This document shows, in pieces, positions 25,626-34,477 of a stretch of 64,000 nt of DNA. The translations under genes and the position numbers were made by a program. Origin of the DNA: Acetobacteraceae bacterium (GTDB lineage Bacteria; Pseudomonadota; Alphaproteobacteria; Acetobacterales; Acetobacteraceae); contig JAMXLO010000146.1 in NCBI GenBank assembly GCA_024280945.1, positions 105,103 through 169,102 on the forward strand, in the 5' to 3' direction. Within the stretch, counting starts at the first letter, position 1; each line of letters opens with the position of its first letter. The notes beneath the pieces were generated by a model. That model ran no database searches, was not told the origin of the DNA, and saw only the letters and a program-made list of their open reading frames with translations.

Positions 25626-26035
25626 TGACAGATCATGAGATGTCTTCGGCGTCGGACGTCGATCCGGTCGCCGAATTGCGCGCACGCGCCGAAATGCTCG
25701 AAAGCCGCCTGGTGAATACCGAGCAGGAGGCCCGAGCACGCGTGGTGCAAGCCGAGCTAAAGGTCGAAGCCCTCCGCGCCGGGATCGTGGACCTGGATGG
25801 CCTAAAGCTGATGGACCCGTCAGCGGTTGAGATTGACGAAACCGGCGAAGTTAAAAACGCCGCTGATGTCATCACACAGCTCAGGCGGGCAAAGCCTTGG
25901 CTGTTCGCCGGTGGGTCATCCTCGAGTTCCGCGAACCCACCCCCTGCCCAACCCCCCCGGCAAAAGCTCGCCACGGAAATGACCGACGCTGAATATCGTG
26001 CTGCCCGCGCCGCCATTCTTAGGCATCAGTTGTAA
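25625..26035 (+). CDS. Putative head scaffolding protein
   Basis: 136 residues. A charged coiled-coil-like helix (about 12-58; AELRARAEMLESRLVNTEQE) is followed by a low-complexity Ser/Pro linker (about 97-110) and a short helical tail (EMTDAEYRAARAAILR). This helix-linker-helix shape and the position between portal and capsid genes match small scaffold (GP20-like) proteins. No prohead protease gene is seen. Confidence 0.7.
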   Translation: MTDHEMSSASDVDPVAELRARAEMLESRLVNTEQEARARVVQAELKVEALRAGIVDLDGLKLMDPSAVEIDETGEVKNAADVITQLRRAKPWLFAGGSSSSSANPPPAQPPRQKLATEMTDAEYRAARAAILRHQL

Positions 26036-26047
26036 AGGATATCCCGA

Positions 26048-27370
26048 ATGGGCATTCAGAACTTTCCTCCAGCCTTGCAGCCGATCATTCAGCAGGGTTT
26101 TCTGGAGCGGGAATTCCAGCAGGCGCTGACATCACGGCTGGGCTATCGGGCCTGCGCCGACCGTGTGAAAATATCAGTCGGCATCGGCGAGACGCTGACC
26201 AGAACCCGCGCCGGCTTGAAGCCAAGCGTCACCACCCCGATTGCGCCAAGTACCAACACCAGCCTCGATAATGGGCTGACGCCGACTGGTTGGGGAGTCG
26301 AGCAATATACCATTTCGATTAATCACTATGCGGCAACCACAGACCTCAACATGGTCACGAGCAGAGTCGGGATCGCGTCACAATTCCTGCAGAACGCGTA
26401 TGTAAACGGAGAGCAGGCAGCGCGCAGTCTGGACGAACTGGCACGCAATGCCCTGTTCAACGCCTATTTTGGTGGCAACACCCGCGTGCGCAGCACGCTT
26501 GGAAGTCCGGGCACAGCGGTTTCCGTCGATGATATTCGTGGATTTCAATACGCCTTCATCAATGGCATTCAGCAGGTGGTGGGTGTGACCAACCCTTTGA
26601 CTGTCACAATTGGAGCCACCGCTTACACTCTGGTGGGCGTCGCGGCCGATATCACCAATGTTTCCTCCACGCCGAATGGCGTGTCCGGTGTCCTGACCTT
26701 CTCCGGCAATGTCGCCGTCGCGGATGGCACTGCTGGCAACCCGGTCGTTGCTGCCAACGCTGCGGTGATCGTTCGTCCGGCGCAGCGGAGCACGGCCTCA
26801 GCCTTGACTGCAACCGATATGCTTACGATGTCTTGTCTGCTGGATGCCGTATCGAAGCTGAGGATGAACGCCGTTCCCGAAATCGATGGCGTCTACAACT
26901 GCTATCTGGACCCGGTATCTGCACGACAATTATTCGCGGACCCCGACTTCAAGCAACTGTTCCAAGGCGCGACCTCGGCCAACCAGGTATTTCGTCAGGG
27001 AATGACCAACGATTTCCTCGGTCTGCGGTTCATCCCCACTACTGAAGCATATGTTCAGCCGCACCCCACGCTCGCTGGTCTGATGGTCCGTCGACCGATC
27101 GTCTGTGGCCAAGGAGCCCTCATTGAGGGGGACTTTGCCGGGATGGCGGCCGAAGATGTTGCGCCAAGAGATTCAATCGTCTCTGTCGTCGATGATGTGG
27201 CCATGGTGACCAGAGAGCCGATTGACCGCCTGCAGCAGATCATCGCGCAGTCCTGGTATTGGATCGGTGGGTTCTGTGCTCCATCCGATACCACAACGAA
27301 CCCGACGACTGTGCCAACGGCTACGAACGCGGCGTTCAAGCGCGCAGTCATGGTTGAGCACATCGGCTGA
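26048..27370 (+). CDS. Major capsid protein
   Basis: 440 residues. The position after the scaffold gene and the overall pattern (LQNAYVNGEQAARSLDELARNALFNAYF, then a late EIDGVYNCYLDPVSARQLFADPDFKQLF) fit an HK97-fold capsid of the N4-gp56-like group. A Val/Thr-rich insertion at about residues 178-245 looks like a separate beta domain that could decorate the shell. Confidence 0.82.
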   Translation: MGIQNFPPALQPIIQQGFLEREFQQALTSRLGYRACADRVKISVGIGETLTRTRAGLKPSVTTPIAPSTNTSLDNGLTPTGWGVEQYTISINHYAATTDLNMVTSRVGIASQFLQNAYVNGEQAARSLDELARNALFNAYFGGNTRVRSTLGSPGTAVSVDDIRGFQYAFINGIQQVVGVTNPLTVTIGATAYTLVGVAADITNVSSTPNGVSGVLTFSGNVAVADGTAGNPVVAANAAVIVRPAQRSTASALTATDMLTMSCLLDAVSKLRMNAVPEIDGVYNCYLDPVSARQLFADPDFKQLFQGATSANQVFRQGMTNDFLGLRFIPTTEAYVQPHPTLAGLMVRRPIVCGQGALIEGDFAGMAAEDVAPRDSIVSVVDDVAMVTREPIDRLQQIIAQSWYWIGGFCAPSDTTTNPTTVPTATNAAFKRAVMVEHIG

Positions 27371-27393
27371 AGGCTGTAACGACGGAGCATAAC

Positions 27394-27702
27394 ATGGCCA
27401 TTGGCTCCATCACGCCGTTCCGCCCGACAGGCACGGTGCCGCTCAGCGCGAGCACTTCATCCAGTGTGGTGGCGCTCGCAGGTGGCGGTGAAACGATCGT
27501 GGTCACGAACACCACCTCGTCTCTCGCCTACATCCGTTTTGGCGCCGATCCCACAGTCTCGGCCACTAATGCGGACATGCCGGTGCTGGCGAACTCACGG
27601 GTCATGCTGTCGGCGAACAGTCTCGTTACCTACGCTGCTGGCGTGCTCGTCAGCGGAACCGGCAATGTCCTCTTCACCCGCGGTGACGGATCCTTCCTCT
27701 GA
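27394..27702 (+). CDS. Small head decoration-like protein
   Basis: 102 residues, rich in Ser, Thr, Val and Ala, with no cysteines. It reads as an all-beta domain (VVALAGGGETIVVTNTTSSLAYIRFG). The position after the major capsid gene suggests a head decoration or stabilisation role. Its stop overlaps the next start. Confidence 0.55.
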   Translation: MAIGSITPFRPTGTVPLSASTSSSVVALAGGGETIVVTNTTSSLAYIRFGADPTVSATNADMPVLANSRVMLSANSLVTYAAGVLVSGTGNVLFTRGDGSFL

Positions 27703-28079
27703 TGGCGTTCAGCGAACCGGAGAAGACCGACATTCGGCGGTTCTGTGGCTACCCCGCCTATGGGTCAGCGGCCGCCGGCTTCGAGAACTGGCGGTTCTAT
27801 CAGGCCTACGGGCTCCTGGAATTCCGCATGAACAACCTATCATCTGCGGAAGAGACGGTCGTGAGACGATACCTAGGTACGCTGCTTGTGCTCGAGCACG
27901 CCGTACCGCGTTCAGGTGACAACCTCGATACCGACCAAGCATCCGTGTGGACTCGCAACAGAGATGAACTGCGCGATCGCACCAAGCTTCTCGACGACTG
28001 GCGGCACCGGCTCTGCGGATTCTTCGGTATTCCGCCAGGACCAGCACTGCATGACAGCAGTAAAACCTTGATCGTTTGA
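27702..28079 (+). CDS. Putative head completion/connector protein
   Basis: 125 residues, starting MAFSEPEKTDIRRFCGYPAYG. It is mostly helical by appearance, with long charged stretches (SAEETVVRRYLGTLLVLE, TRNRDELRDRTKLLDDWRH). Size, helicity and position between capsid and tail genes fit a head-tail connector (gp6-type), but no sequence family is recognised. Confidence 0.5.
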   Translation: MAFSEPEKTDIRRFCGYPAYGSAAAGFENWRFYQAYGLLEFRMNNLSSAEETVVRRYLGTLLVLEHAVPRSGDNLDTDQASVWTRNRDELRDRTKLLDDWRHRLCGFFGIPPGPALHDSSKTLIV

Positions 28080-28080
28080 C

Positions 28081-28725
28081 ATGGATCCTGCACGGCTCAC
28101 GGATCAGGTCCATCGGGGGCTGAACGCCGCCGCTCGGGCCGTGGGCGCGGACACCGATGCCTACCGTCCTTCGGGTGCAAGCGACCCACTGGCGCCAACC
28201 AACAGATTCCTTCGCCTAAGGGCGGCCTTCTCTGCCAACGATGGGCGGTTTGCACACCCGAATTCATATGGTCAAGCGCTATGGTACGGCATCTTCGACG
28301 CGGCCTACACGCGGCCCGGTGACTATCTCACCCAGGCCGACGGCGTCTGGTTCATCGCTGCTCAACAAAGACTGCTGCCGGTTCTGTGCGTGGAAACCAA
28401 CCGTGTCGTCTCTTTTTTTCGCGCGACCGCTCCCTCCAGCAGGGGTGTCAACAAGTACGGTGGCACCACTGCTACGAACAATCGACCGCTGCTCACGAAC
28501 TGGCCAGCCAGCGTCTTGGGGGTGTCAGGTCGTAGCCAACCCACTGCGGATCTGCCAGGCGACACCTCGGTGCCTTACTGGACGGTTCTGCTTCCAGCGG
28601 TTCCTGGTGTCGTTCTACTGCCTTCCGACCTGATGAGTGACGATCTTGGCCGAAATGCAGTCGTCTCGGGGGCTGAGCTGACAGAACTGGGCTGGCGCGT
28701 GACTGTGCGGCAGGCAACCACCTAA
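28081..28725 (+). CDS. Phage head-neck protein of unknown role
   Basis: 214 residues, beta-rich in the second half (PYWTVLLPAVPGVVLLPSDLM). The gene is one base after the preceding stop, and its own stop overlaps the next ATG (TAATG). The location between connector and tail-terminator candidates suggests a neck or head-closure role. Not recognised by family. Confidence 0.5.
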   Translation: MDPARLTDQVHRGLNAAARAVGADTDAYRPSGASDPLAPTNRFLRLRAAFSANDGRFAHPNSYGQALWYGIFDAAYTRPGDYLTQADGVWFIAAQQRLLPVLCVETNRVVSFFRATAPSSRGVNKYGGTTATNNRPLLTNWPASVLGVSGRSQPTADLPGDTSVPYWTVLLPAVPGVVLLPSDLMSDDLGRNAVVSGAELTELGWRVTVRQATT

Positions 28726-29534
28726 TGGCAGATCAGTCAGACGTCGAGGAAGCGCTGGTCAACATAGTCTCGGCCGCACTCTACCCGGGCGGGACTGCGG
28801 AACCCAGCGTTCCGGGACCCAACTGCCGGATCTATCGTGGATGGCCCAATCCTGCGGCACTGGATGCCGATCTGACCGAAGGAACCATCAACGTCACCGT
28901 ATTCCCGATTGGTGGATCAACGCGCACCACAACGCGGTACTCCGAACAATGGACTGGTCCGCCGGTCCAGCCAACACTGACAGCGATGGTTGACGGCATG
29001 ACCGTAATGTTCGGCGGCAGAGCAGAACCGGGTCAAGTGGCCGGCATCCTCGTCGATGGCAGGCCCTATGCCTACAGAGTACTAGACGGCGACACAAACC
29101 AATCGGTCGCTGCCAACCTCGCGGCGATGATACGCACAAGTGCGATTGTTCAGCTTTCGCAAGGCAACGTAACCATCCCAGGAGCTCGGAAACTGGTGAC
29201 CAGGGTGGTATCAGACACGCCAGTGAAGCAGGAGGCTCGTCGGCAAGAGCAGGGTTTTCGCGTGTCCTGCTGGTGCTCGGAACCGGCGACCCGCGACTCT
29301 ACGGCCACCGCGGTTGACCTGGCATTGAGCACACAACACTTCATTGCGCTCAGCGACGGGACGAACGGCAGGCTCACCTACGCTGGAACGACCGAATACG
29401 ATCAATCGCAAAATGCAAGACTGTATCGGCGCGATCTGAACTATAACGTTGAGTATGCAACAATACTATCGAACACGCTTTCAGCAATGCTGTTCGGAAC
29501 TCTTGGACTGAACGCAGCATCATTCACCGTTTGA
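28725..29534 (+). CDS. Putative tail terminator/neck protein
   Basis: 269 residues beginning MADQSDVEEALVNIVSAALYPGG, a start seen in myophage neck or tail-completion proteins. The middle is beta-rich (NVTVFPIGGSTRTTTRY) and contains VVSDTPVKQEARRQEQGFRV. It lies just before the sheath gene, which favours a tail-terminator role. Family assignment is tentative. Confidence 0.55.
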   Translation: MADQSDVEEALVNIVSAALYPGGTAEPSVPGPNCRIYRGWPNPAALDADLTEGTINVTVFPIGGSTRTTTRYSEQWTGPPVQPTLTAMVDGMTVMFGGRAEPGQVAGILVDGRPYAYRVLDGDTNQSVAANLAAMIRTSAIVQLSQGNVTIPGARKLVTRVVSDTPVKQEARRQEQGFRVSCWCSEPATRDSTATAVDLALSTQHFIALSDGTNGRLTYAGTTEYDQSQNARLYRRDLNYNVEYATILSNTLSAMLFGTLGLNAASFTV

Positions 29535-29546
29535 CACGGAGCTCAC

Positions 29547-29696
29547 ATGCAGGTCCATTTGGTCGTGGTGAAGCCGTTCGCGGCGCTCACTCGTGGTGAC
29601 ATCGTCACTGACCCAGATCGTATCGCTGAGATCCTGAAGGGCCAGCACGCATCAATGGTCGTACGCGTTGCCGCCCCAGCGAACAAGGGAGTTTAG
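29547..29696 (+). CDS. Small phage protein, 49 residues
   Basis: ATG at 29547 to TAG at 29694-29696, fitting exactly between the neck gene and the sheath gene in an otherwise gapless operon. It reads MQVHLVVVKPFAALTRGDIV and ends in PANKGV. Many contractile-tailed phages have a comparably small gene before the sheath gene. No domain is recognised. Confidence 0.7.
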   Translation: MQVHLVVVKPFAALTRGDIVTDPDRIAEILKGQHASMVVRVAAPANKGV

Positions 29697-29701
29697 GTCC
29701 G

Positions 29702-31267
29702 ATGCCGATTGTGCAGCAAGGCAGCATAAACACGACCGCTCTCGTAGTACCTGACCTGTACGTCCAGATAGTTCCGCCACAAAACCTGGTTCTGAATGGG
29801 GTGCCGACCAATGTTGTTGGCGTCGTCGGAACTGCGTCGTGGGGACCAATCGGCCACCCGGTCATCGTGGGCACGATGGCGGACTATGCTCAGAACTTTG
29901 GACCGATCATGGTAAGAAAGTTCGATATGGGCACACAGGTTGCGACCGCTGTACAGCAAGGAGCACAAAATTTCCGCTGTATCCGGGTGTCGGACAATAC
30001 GGACACGGCCGCACAGACGATATTGCCAGGCACCACCGTAACCTTTACAGCACTCTATACTGGCTCTCTAGGCAATCAAATCACTCTGACGCTCTCCTCA
30101 GGATCGAGAGCAGACAGTTGGCGGCTAACGGTCTCGCTCCCGGGGCTGCAACCGGAAGTGTTTGACAACATTTCGGGCAACGGTGCCGAATTCTGGTCGG
30201 CCCTCGCGCAGGCGATCAATCAGGGGCAGAGCCCCCAGCGCGGACCATCGCAACTCATCGCTGCCAGTGCCGGTGGAGCAACCGTCGAACCCTTTGCTTT
30301 CTCGACAACGCTTGGTACGACTGCCGCTGGGACAGACGGCGCAACCGATGTGACAGCGGTGACACTTGTCGGTCTGGATTCCCCGCCGCGTTCAGGCATG
30401 TACGCGCTTCGAGGCCAAGGCTGTGGCATTGCTATTTTAGCGGATACTGACGATCCGGACTATTGGACAACGCAGGCAGAGTTCGGGCTCGAGGAGGGGA
30501 TCTACATGATCCTTACCGGCCCAGCTGGCGACACCATCGAGAATGCTGTGGCGGTCAAGCAGCAGGCGGGTCTCGACAGCTACGCAGCCAAGCTGATGTT
30601 CGGGGACTGGCTCTGGTGGTCCGACCAAGTCAACGCAACCATTCGACTGGTATCCCCCCAGGGCTTCACTGCCGGCCGATTGGCAAACCTATCACCCGAA
30701 CAGTCCAGCCTGAACAAGCAGTTGTACAGCGTCATCGGAAGCGAGAAATCCGGCACGCCAGGCACAAATCAGCGCGCATCATATTCTTCTGCCGATCTTG
30801 CCGCTCTGCTGGGCGCCAGCATCGACGTCATCACCAACCCCCAGCCTGGCGGCAATTTTTGGGGCGTCCGTGGTGGTCATAATTCCTCCTCCAACCCCGC
30901 GATAAATGGCGACAATTATACCCGATTGACCAACTATATCGCAGCGACACTCGCCGCAGGAATGGGCCAGTATGTTGGTCAGGTCATTACCTCCGACCTG
31001 TTCCGCCGGATACGGGCGACGCAGCTTGCGTTCCTACAGAACATGCTCGGCCAAGGGCTCCTTGGCACAACCGACGGCAGCCTGCCGTTCAGCGTCGTCT
31101 GCGACACATCCAACAACCCCTCGGATCGCACAGGTCTCGGCTATGTGCAGTCGGATGCACAGGTCCAATACCAGGCCATCAACGAGAAGTTCATCATCAA
31201 CATGGAAGGGGGCCAGACAGTTCAGGTGTCTCGCCAGACCCTGCCGAGTGGCCAAGTGGCGACATAA
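29702..31267 (+). CDS. Contractile tail sheath protein
   Basis: 521 residues. The sheath signature is seen in PTNVVGVVGTASWGPIGHPVIVG near the start. The conserved C-terminal domain includes YTRLTNYIAATLAAGMGQYVGQ and, near the end, VQYQAINEKFIINMEGGQTVQVS. This protein forms the outer contracting sleeve, so the particle has a myovirus-type tail. Confidence 0.92.
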   Translation: MPIVQQGSINTTALVVPDLYVQIVPPQNLVLNGVPTNVVGVVGTASWGPIGHPVIVGTMADYAQNFGPIMVRKFDMGTQVATAVQQGAQNFRCIRVSDNTDTAAQTILPGTTVTFTALYTGSLGNQITLTLSSGSRADSWRLTVSLPGLQPEVFDNISGNGAEFWSALAQAINQGQSPQRGPSQLIAASAGGATVEPFAFSTTLGTTAAGTDGATDVTAVTLVGLDSPPRSGMYALRGQGCGIAILADTDDPDYWTTQAEFGLEEGIYMILTGPAGDTIENAVAVKQQAGLDSYAAKLMFGDWLWWSDQVNATIRLVSPQGFTAGRLANLSPEQSSLNKQLYSVIGSEKSGTPGTNQRASYSSADLAALLGASIDVITNPQPGGNFWGVRGGHNSSSNPAINGDNYTRLTNYIAATLAAGMGQYVGQVITSDLFRRIRATQLAFLQNMLGQGLLGTTDGSLPFSVVCDTSNNPSDRTGLGYVQSDAQVQYQAINEKFIINMEGGQTVQVSRQTLPSGQVAT

Positions 31268-31279
31268 GGAGCAGACGAA

Positions 31280-31708
31280 ATGTCCCTGACCATGTTCTCA
31301 ATCGGTCGCGACACACAGCTTGTGGTAATAGGACCGGCAGGTCGCATCGATCTGACACATGTCACATCGTTTGACAGCCGGCAGATTACCCGTTCCGTTC
31401 GTGTAGACCGCCTCGACGGGACACACATGGGCACCGAACTTCCCAAAGGGTGGGAAGGCAGCTTCGAGCTTGAGCGCGGCGGTTCCGTAGTCGACGACTT
31501 CATCGCCGCGGCTGAACAGCAGTACTTCAATGGTAACAACGTCTCACATGGGACGATGTATCAATATGTGACGGAAACGGACGGCTCGACGTCCACATAC
31601 CAGTACGATGGGGTGATATTCCGGTTAAGCAATGCGGGGACCTGGAAAGGTGACAGCAGTGTAAAGCAGAAGCTGGAGTTCTTCGCTGTACGGAGGCGTC
31701 GGATCTGA
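31280..31708 (+). CDS. Tail tube protein
   Basis: 142 residues beginning MSLTMFSIGRDTQLVVIG. It is beta-rich with GSFELERGGSVVDDFIAAAEQQYF and lies directly after the sheath gene, as tail tube genes do. It would form the inner tube through which DNA passes. Its stop overlaps the chaperone start as TGATG. Confidence 0.85.
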   Translation: MSLTMFSIGRDTQLVVIGPAGRIDLTHVTSFDSRQITRSVRVDRLDGTHMGTELPKGWEGSFELERGGSVVDDFIAAAEQQYFNGNNVSHGTMYQYVTETDGSTSTYQYDGVIFRLSNAGTWKGDSSVKQKLEFFAVRRRRI

Positions 31709-32055
31709 TGACACCCACTACCTCTATCTTGACATCCGCTGCCGCTAGCGAAACCGTCACCGATGATGACGGACGGCGGTTGGCGATCCGACGACTGACG
31801 GCACTCGACAGGCTCCGGTTATTCAAGGCGGCCGGCCCAGTTCTAGCCCAGAACCAGCCTTGGCTGGGCATGGCATTGATCGCAAGCTCGGTGAACGCAA
31901 TCGATGATGTGCCGACACCGACACCGGCCAACGAAGCCCAAATTGAGGCGATGGTGGCTCGGCTTGGCGATTCTGGAATTTCGGCAGTTGCCCAGGCGCT
32001 GCAGCAATTCGCGGATCTTACCGCAGCGGAACTCCTGGACAACGCGGGAAACTGA
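31708..32055 (+). CDS. Tail assembly chaperone, short (G-like) product
   Basis: 115 residues ending at TGA 32053-32055. It begins with a flexible segment, followed by DDDGRRLAIRRLTALDRLRLFKAAG and a helical C-terminus. Position between tube and tape-measure genes is diagnostic of the G/GT tail-assembly chaperones. The last codons are GGA AAC TGA, preceded by a G, forming a frameshift heptamer (see the fusion entry). Confidence 0.82.
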   Translation: MTPTTSILTSAAASETVTDDDGRRLAIRRLTALDRLRLFKAAGPVLAQNQPWLGMALIASSVNAIDDVPTPTPANEAQIEAMVARLGDSGISAVAQALQQFADLTAAELLDNAGN

Positions 32056-32225
32056 GTCGGCACCCCGAACTGATCGACTGTCTCTATCTTGTTCGGAACG
32101 GGGTGCCGTTCGACATCGCATTCAGCCTTCCTCCTGACGAGCGACTGGCATTCGTGGTAGCCCTGGGATCGCTGGATGGTGGCGTTTTCGACTGGCAGGC
32201 GATGCAGTGGAGAGCACGGCCGTGA
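31708..32225 (+). CDS. Tail assembly chaperone, -1 frameshift (GT-like) fusion
   Basis: A second open frame, -1 to the first, runs from the slip site to TGA 32223-32225 and encodes LSRHPELIDCLYLVRNG and further typical T-domain residues. Slipping at G-GGA-AAC (32046-32052) joins 115 and 57 residues into a 172-residue protein. Lambda and many other phages make chaperone pairs this way. The fusion frame ends inside the GTGA start of the next gene. Confidence 0.8.
32046..32052 (+). promoter_or_regulatory. Programmed -1 ribosomal frameshift site GGGAAAC
   Basis: In the zero frame it reads G GGA AAC, the X XXY YYZ pattern with GGG and AAA, followed at once by the TGA stop. It differs from the lambda G-T slip site (GGGAAAG) only in the last base. 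The downstream -1 frame is open and T-like. Confidence 0.8.
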
Positions 32226-33388
32226 CCGTGACCCGTCGCAAAGCGATGTCCATCGGAACCAGATTGGCATTGAGCCGTGGCGTATCTGATGGCATGGCGC
32301 TGCTCCGATCGCGTCAGGCGGGGCTCAGCATCGCCATGGGACCCGATGCGACAATACCTGTTATGCTGGCGCGCCTTGGAAAGGCGCTTTCGGCTGTTCC
32401 AGTAGCGGCGGCGCCACCCATGAGAGCGGCCACAATACCTGCCACTCATGCATTCGAACCCGACTCCTCCAACACGCCTAGGTCTGGCGTGTTTAACGAT
32501 GCAGCACGTCGAGTGGTCGCTCCCCAGGTTGCCCTTATGCGCGTGACGCGGGACAATCCAGCAGTGTCGCTTACGCCGTCAGCCGACGGGTCGCGCGCCA
32601 TGCCTTTATCGGCAGCCAATCGTGCGGATGGCCCCAGCGGTGACGACCGCCGGGCCACGCCAAATTTGACGCCAGCGCAAGGCATGGGAAGGGGATGGGG
32701 CCACCAAAACGGAGGTCCGCTCTCTGGCAAACGATCGCACGAAGCGGGCGTCACACAACTGACATCAGGCGACTCCCACACGCCGGCCGCAGTTCCGCCG
32801 TCTACTGACGTGTCCTTACGTCTGTCCACGATGAACCTGCCCTCGCCGACAATCGCGGCCGATGGCCCCTCGTTCGCACCAGTTGCCGACTCGCTGACAC
32901 CAAAACCGGCGTTCAGGGACACCAGCCCGATTTCTCGCAGCATGCGAACGAGGTCATCCGCACCCGTCTCTCCTGTCTCTATTGCGCAAGTCGGCCGTGG
33001 GGCAGAGCCGCGGTGGCAATTCGCCGCGCAGTCGCCTCGTATCAGTGCACGAACCCTTCCACACATCCCTTCAGCTCCGATCAACACCCCTGATCCGCAG
33101 AGTTATGCAACAGAGAACGGAGCCATTTCGGATCCGACCCCTCCATCAAATCCCGAGTTAAATTACCGGCCTCAAGGCACGACGACAGCAGCATTCGCCG
33201 AAAACCGGTCTCAAGCAACGCAGGCGGATCAGGAGCCAGGCCATGGCACTATTGTGCTCGACGGCGCTGAACTTGGCCGATGGGTCATCGGCTACCTGGA
33301 GAGCCAAGCCTCACGCCCCGGAACAATGACGACCGGCATCGATCCAAGGATGACTGCAACATTCGCAGGAGCTCCAACAAGTGCCTGA
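32222..33388 (+). CDS. Short tape-measure-like tail protein
   Basis: 388 residues from GTG at 32222, overlapping the chaperone-fusion stop as GTGA; GTG 32207 and ATG 32246 are alternatives. The middle (about 80-340) is Pro/Ser/Thr-rich with no clear coiled coil, unlike typical tape measures. The C-terminus (TIVLDGAELGRWVIGYLESQASRPG) looks conserved and structured. By position it should be the tape-measure protein, but it is much shorter than usual and not predicted helical. A different tail-length mechanism or a degenerate gene is possible. Confidence 0.5.
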   Translation: MTVTRRKAMSIGTRLALSRGVSDGMALLRSRQAGLSIAMGPDATIPVMLARLGKALSAVPVAAAPPMRAATIPATHAFEPDSSNTPRSGVFNDAARRVVAPQVALMRVTRDNPAVSLTPSADGSRAMPLSAANRADGPSGDDRRATPNLTPAQGMGRGWGHQNGGPLSGKRSHEAGVTQLTSGDSHTPAAVPPSTDVSLRLSTMNLPSPTIAADGPSFAPVADSLTPKPAFRDTSPISRSMRTRSSAPVSPVSIAQVGRGAEPRWQFAAQSPRISARTLPHIPSAPINTPDPQSYATENGAISDPTPPSNPELNYRPQGTTTAAFAENRSQATQADQEPGHGTIVLDGAELGRWVIGYLESQASRPGTMTTGIDPRMTATFAGAPTSA

Positions 33389-33557
33389 GCGGGCTCATGA
33401 TAAGCATCTTTTCTTGCCCAGCCCGACTACCGGAACGCCGATATTCAATGCATACATAACCGCAGCAGTCGCCGCTCCCGTATGGTCCTATTCTACAGGG
33501 AACCCACCTCAGCCCGGCACGGGTCAGCCGGCTACGAGAGATGACTTCAATGACTGA
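33381..33557 (+). CDS. Small tail protein, 58 residues
   Basis: GTG at 33381 overlaps the end of the preceding gene (stop 33386-33388) and TGA is at 33555-33557, overlapping the next start. The frame fills what otherwise would be a 150-base gap. The sequence starts MPERAHDKHLFLPSPTTG and has a hydrophobic patch AYITAAVAAPVW. No domain is recognised. Overlaps at both ends support translation. Confidence 0.65.
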   Translation: MPERAHDKHLFLPSPTTGTPIFNAYITAAVAAPVWSYSTGNPPQPGTGQPATRDDFND

Positions 33558-34290
33558 TGTCGCACTTTTACTTGGTCCTATTGCCTTTCAGGATTTCGAG
33601 GTCCCAGCCGGTGTAAACTTCGGAGGCAGGCAGCGGCTAGCATTACACCGACTGCCATCTGGACTGCGTGTTGTTGATACGCTGGGCCGCGATGACGCCG
33701 ACATCTGCTTCACCGGGATCTTTACGGGATCAGACGCGACGTCGCGGGCACGCGGTGTCGATGAAATGCGCGTGGCCGGCATCGCTTTGCCGCTTACATG
33801 GGATGTGTTCTTCTACACTGTCCTTATCGCTGAGTTTTATGCGGACTACTGTAACGGATCATGGATCCCGTACTGGATCCGCTGCACTGTGCTGCAGGAT
33901 GAGGCGTCTGCACTGACGCAGGTGGCAGCCTCGCTCGCCTCAGCAGTCATAAGCGACGCCAGCAGTGCTATCGGTTATGCGTATGGCACCGGCATAGATC
34001 TCGCCGGACTGCATCCCATGCTGACTGCTCCAGGCGCGATGACTCGCGGTACGGCACCCTTTGTGTCCGCCCAGGCCCGCCTGACTGGCACTGCATCGTC
34101 GATTGCGGATGCGGTCAGTGCCGCCGATGCCGGACTTACCGCTATCAGCGACGCTCCAGTCGCCACGGCGCAGGACGGGGTCAACGCGTTAGCGGGCGCA
34201 ACAGACACCAGTGGCCGACTCGCATCACTGGTTGCTGCAGGCGCCCACGTCCGTCGGGCTGCAACCAATCATGCAAGCGCCAGCAGTTGA
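33550..34290 (+). CDS. Baseplate/tail protein (gpN-like, DNA circularisation-type N-terminus)
   Basis: 246 residues from the ATG at 33550; an ATG at 33541 adds three. The N-terminal part (ALLLGPIAFQDFEVPAGVNFGGRQRLALHRLPSG) is the tail/hub-associated type. The C-terminal 90 residues are Ala-rich and likely helical. It lies between the tape-measure candidate and the LysM protein, where Mu-like phages encode gpN. Confidence 0.68.
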   Translation: MTDVALLLGPIAFQDFEVPAGVNFGGRQRLALHRLPSGLRVVDTLGRDDADICFTGIFTGSDATSRARGVDEMRVAGIALPLTWDVFFYTVLIAEFYADYCNGSWIPYWIRCTVLQDEASALTQVAASLASAVISDASSAIGYAYGTGIDLAGLHPMLTAPGAMTRGTAPFVSAQARLTGTASSIADAVSAADAGLTAISDAPVATAQDGVNALAGATDTSGRLASLVAAGAHVRRAATNHASASS

Positions 34291-34477
34291 TATGAAAGTC
34301 ATTACCGTTGCCGGTGACAATCTATTTCGCATCGCCGCTGCAGAACTTGGCGATGCAACGCAGTGGATAAGAATCGCCGAGCTGAACCTGATAACCGATC
34401 CGGTATTGACTGGCGTGACAACACTACTGATTCCGGATTTCGATCCGAATGCGGGAGGTGGAGTTGCCGCTCAGTGA
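34271..34477 (+). CDS. LysM-like tail protein (gpX family)
   Basis: 68 residues from the ATG at 34271, or 61 from the ATG at 34292. A single LysM-like motif is visible: VITVAGDNLFRIAAAELGDATQWIRIAELNL, followed by LIPDFDP. Such proteins are short tail-tube initiators or hub adaptors in contractile phages. It overlaps both neighbours slightly. Confidence 0.75.
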   Translation: MQAPAVDMKVITVAGDNLFRIAAAELGDATQWIRIAELNLITDPVLTGVTTLLIPDFDPNAGGGVAAQ

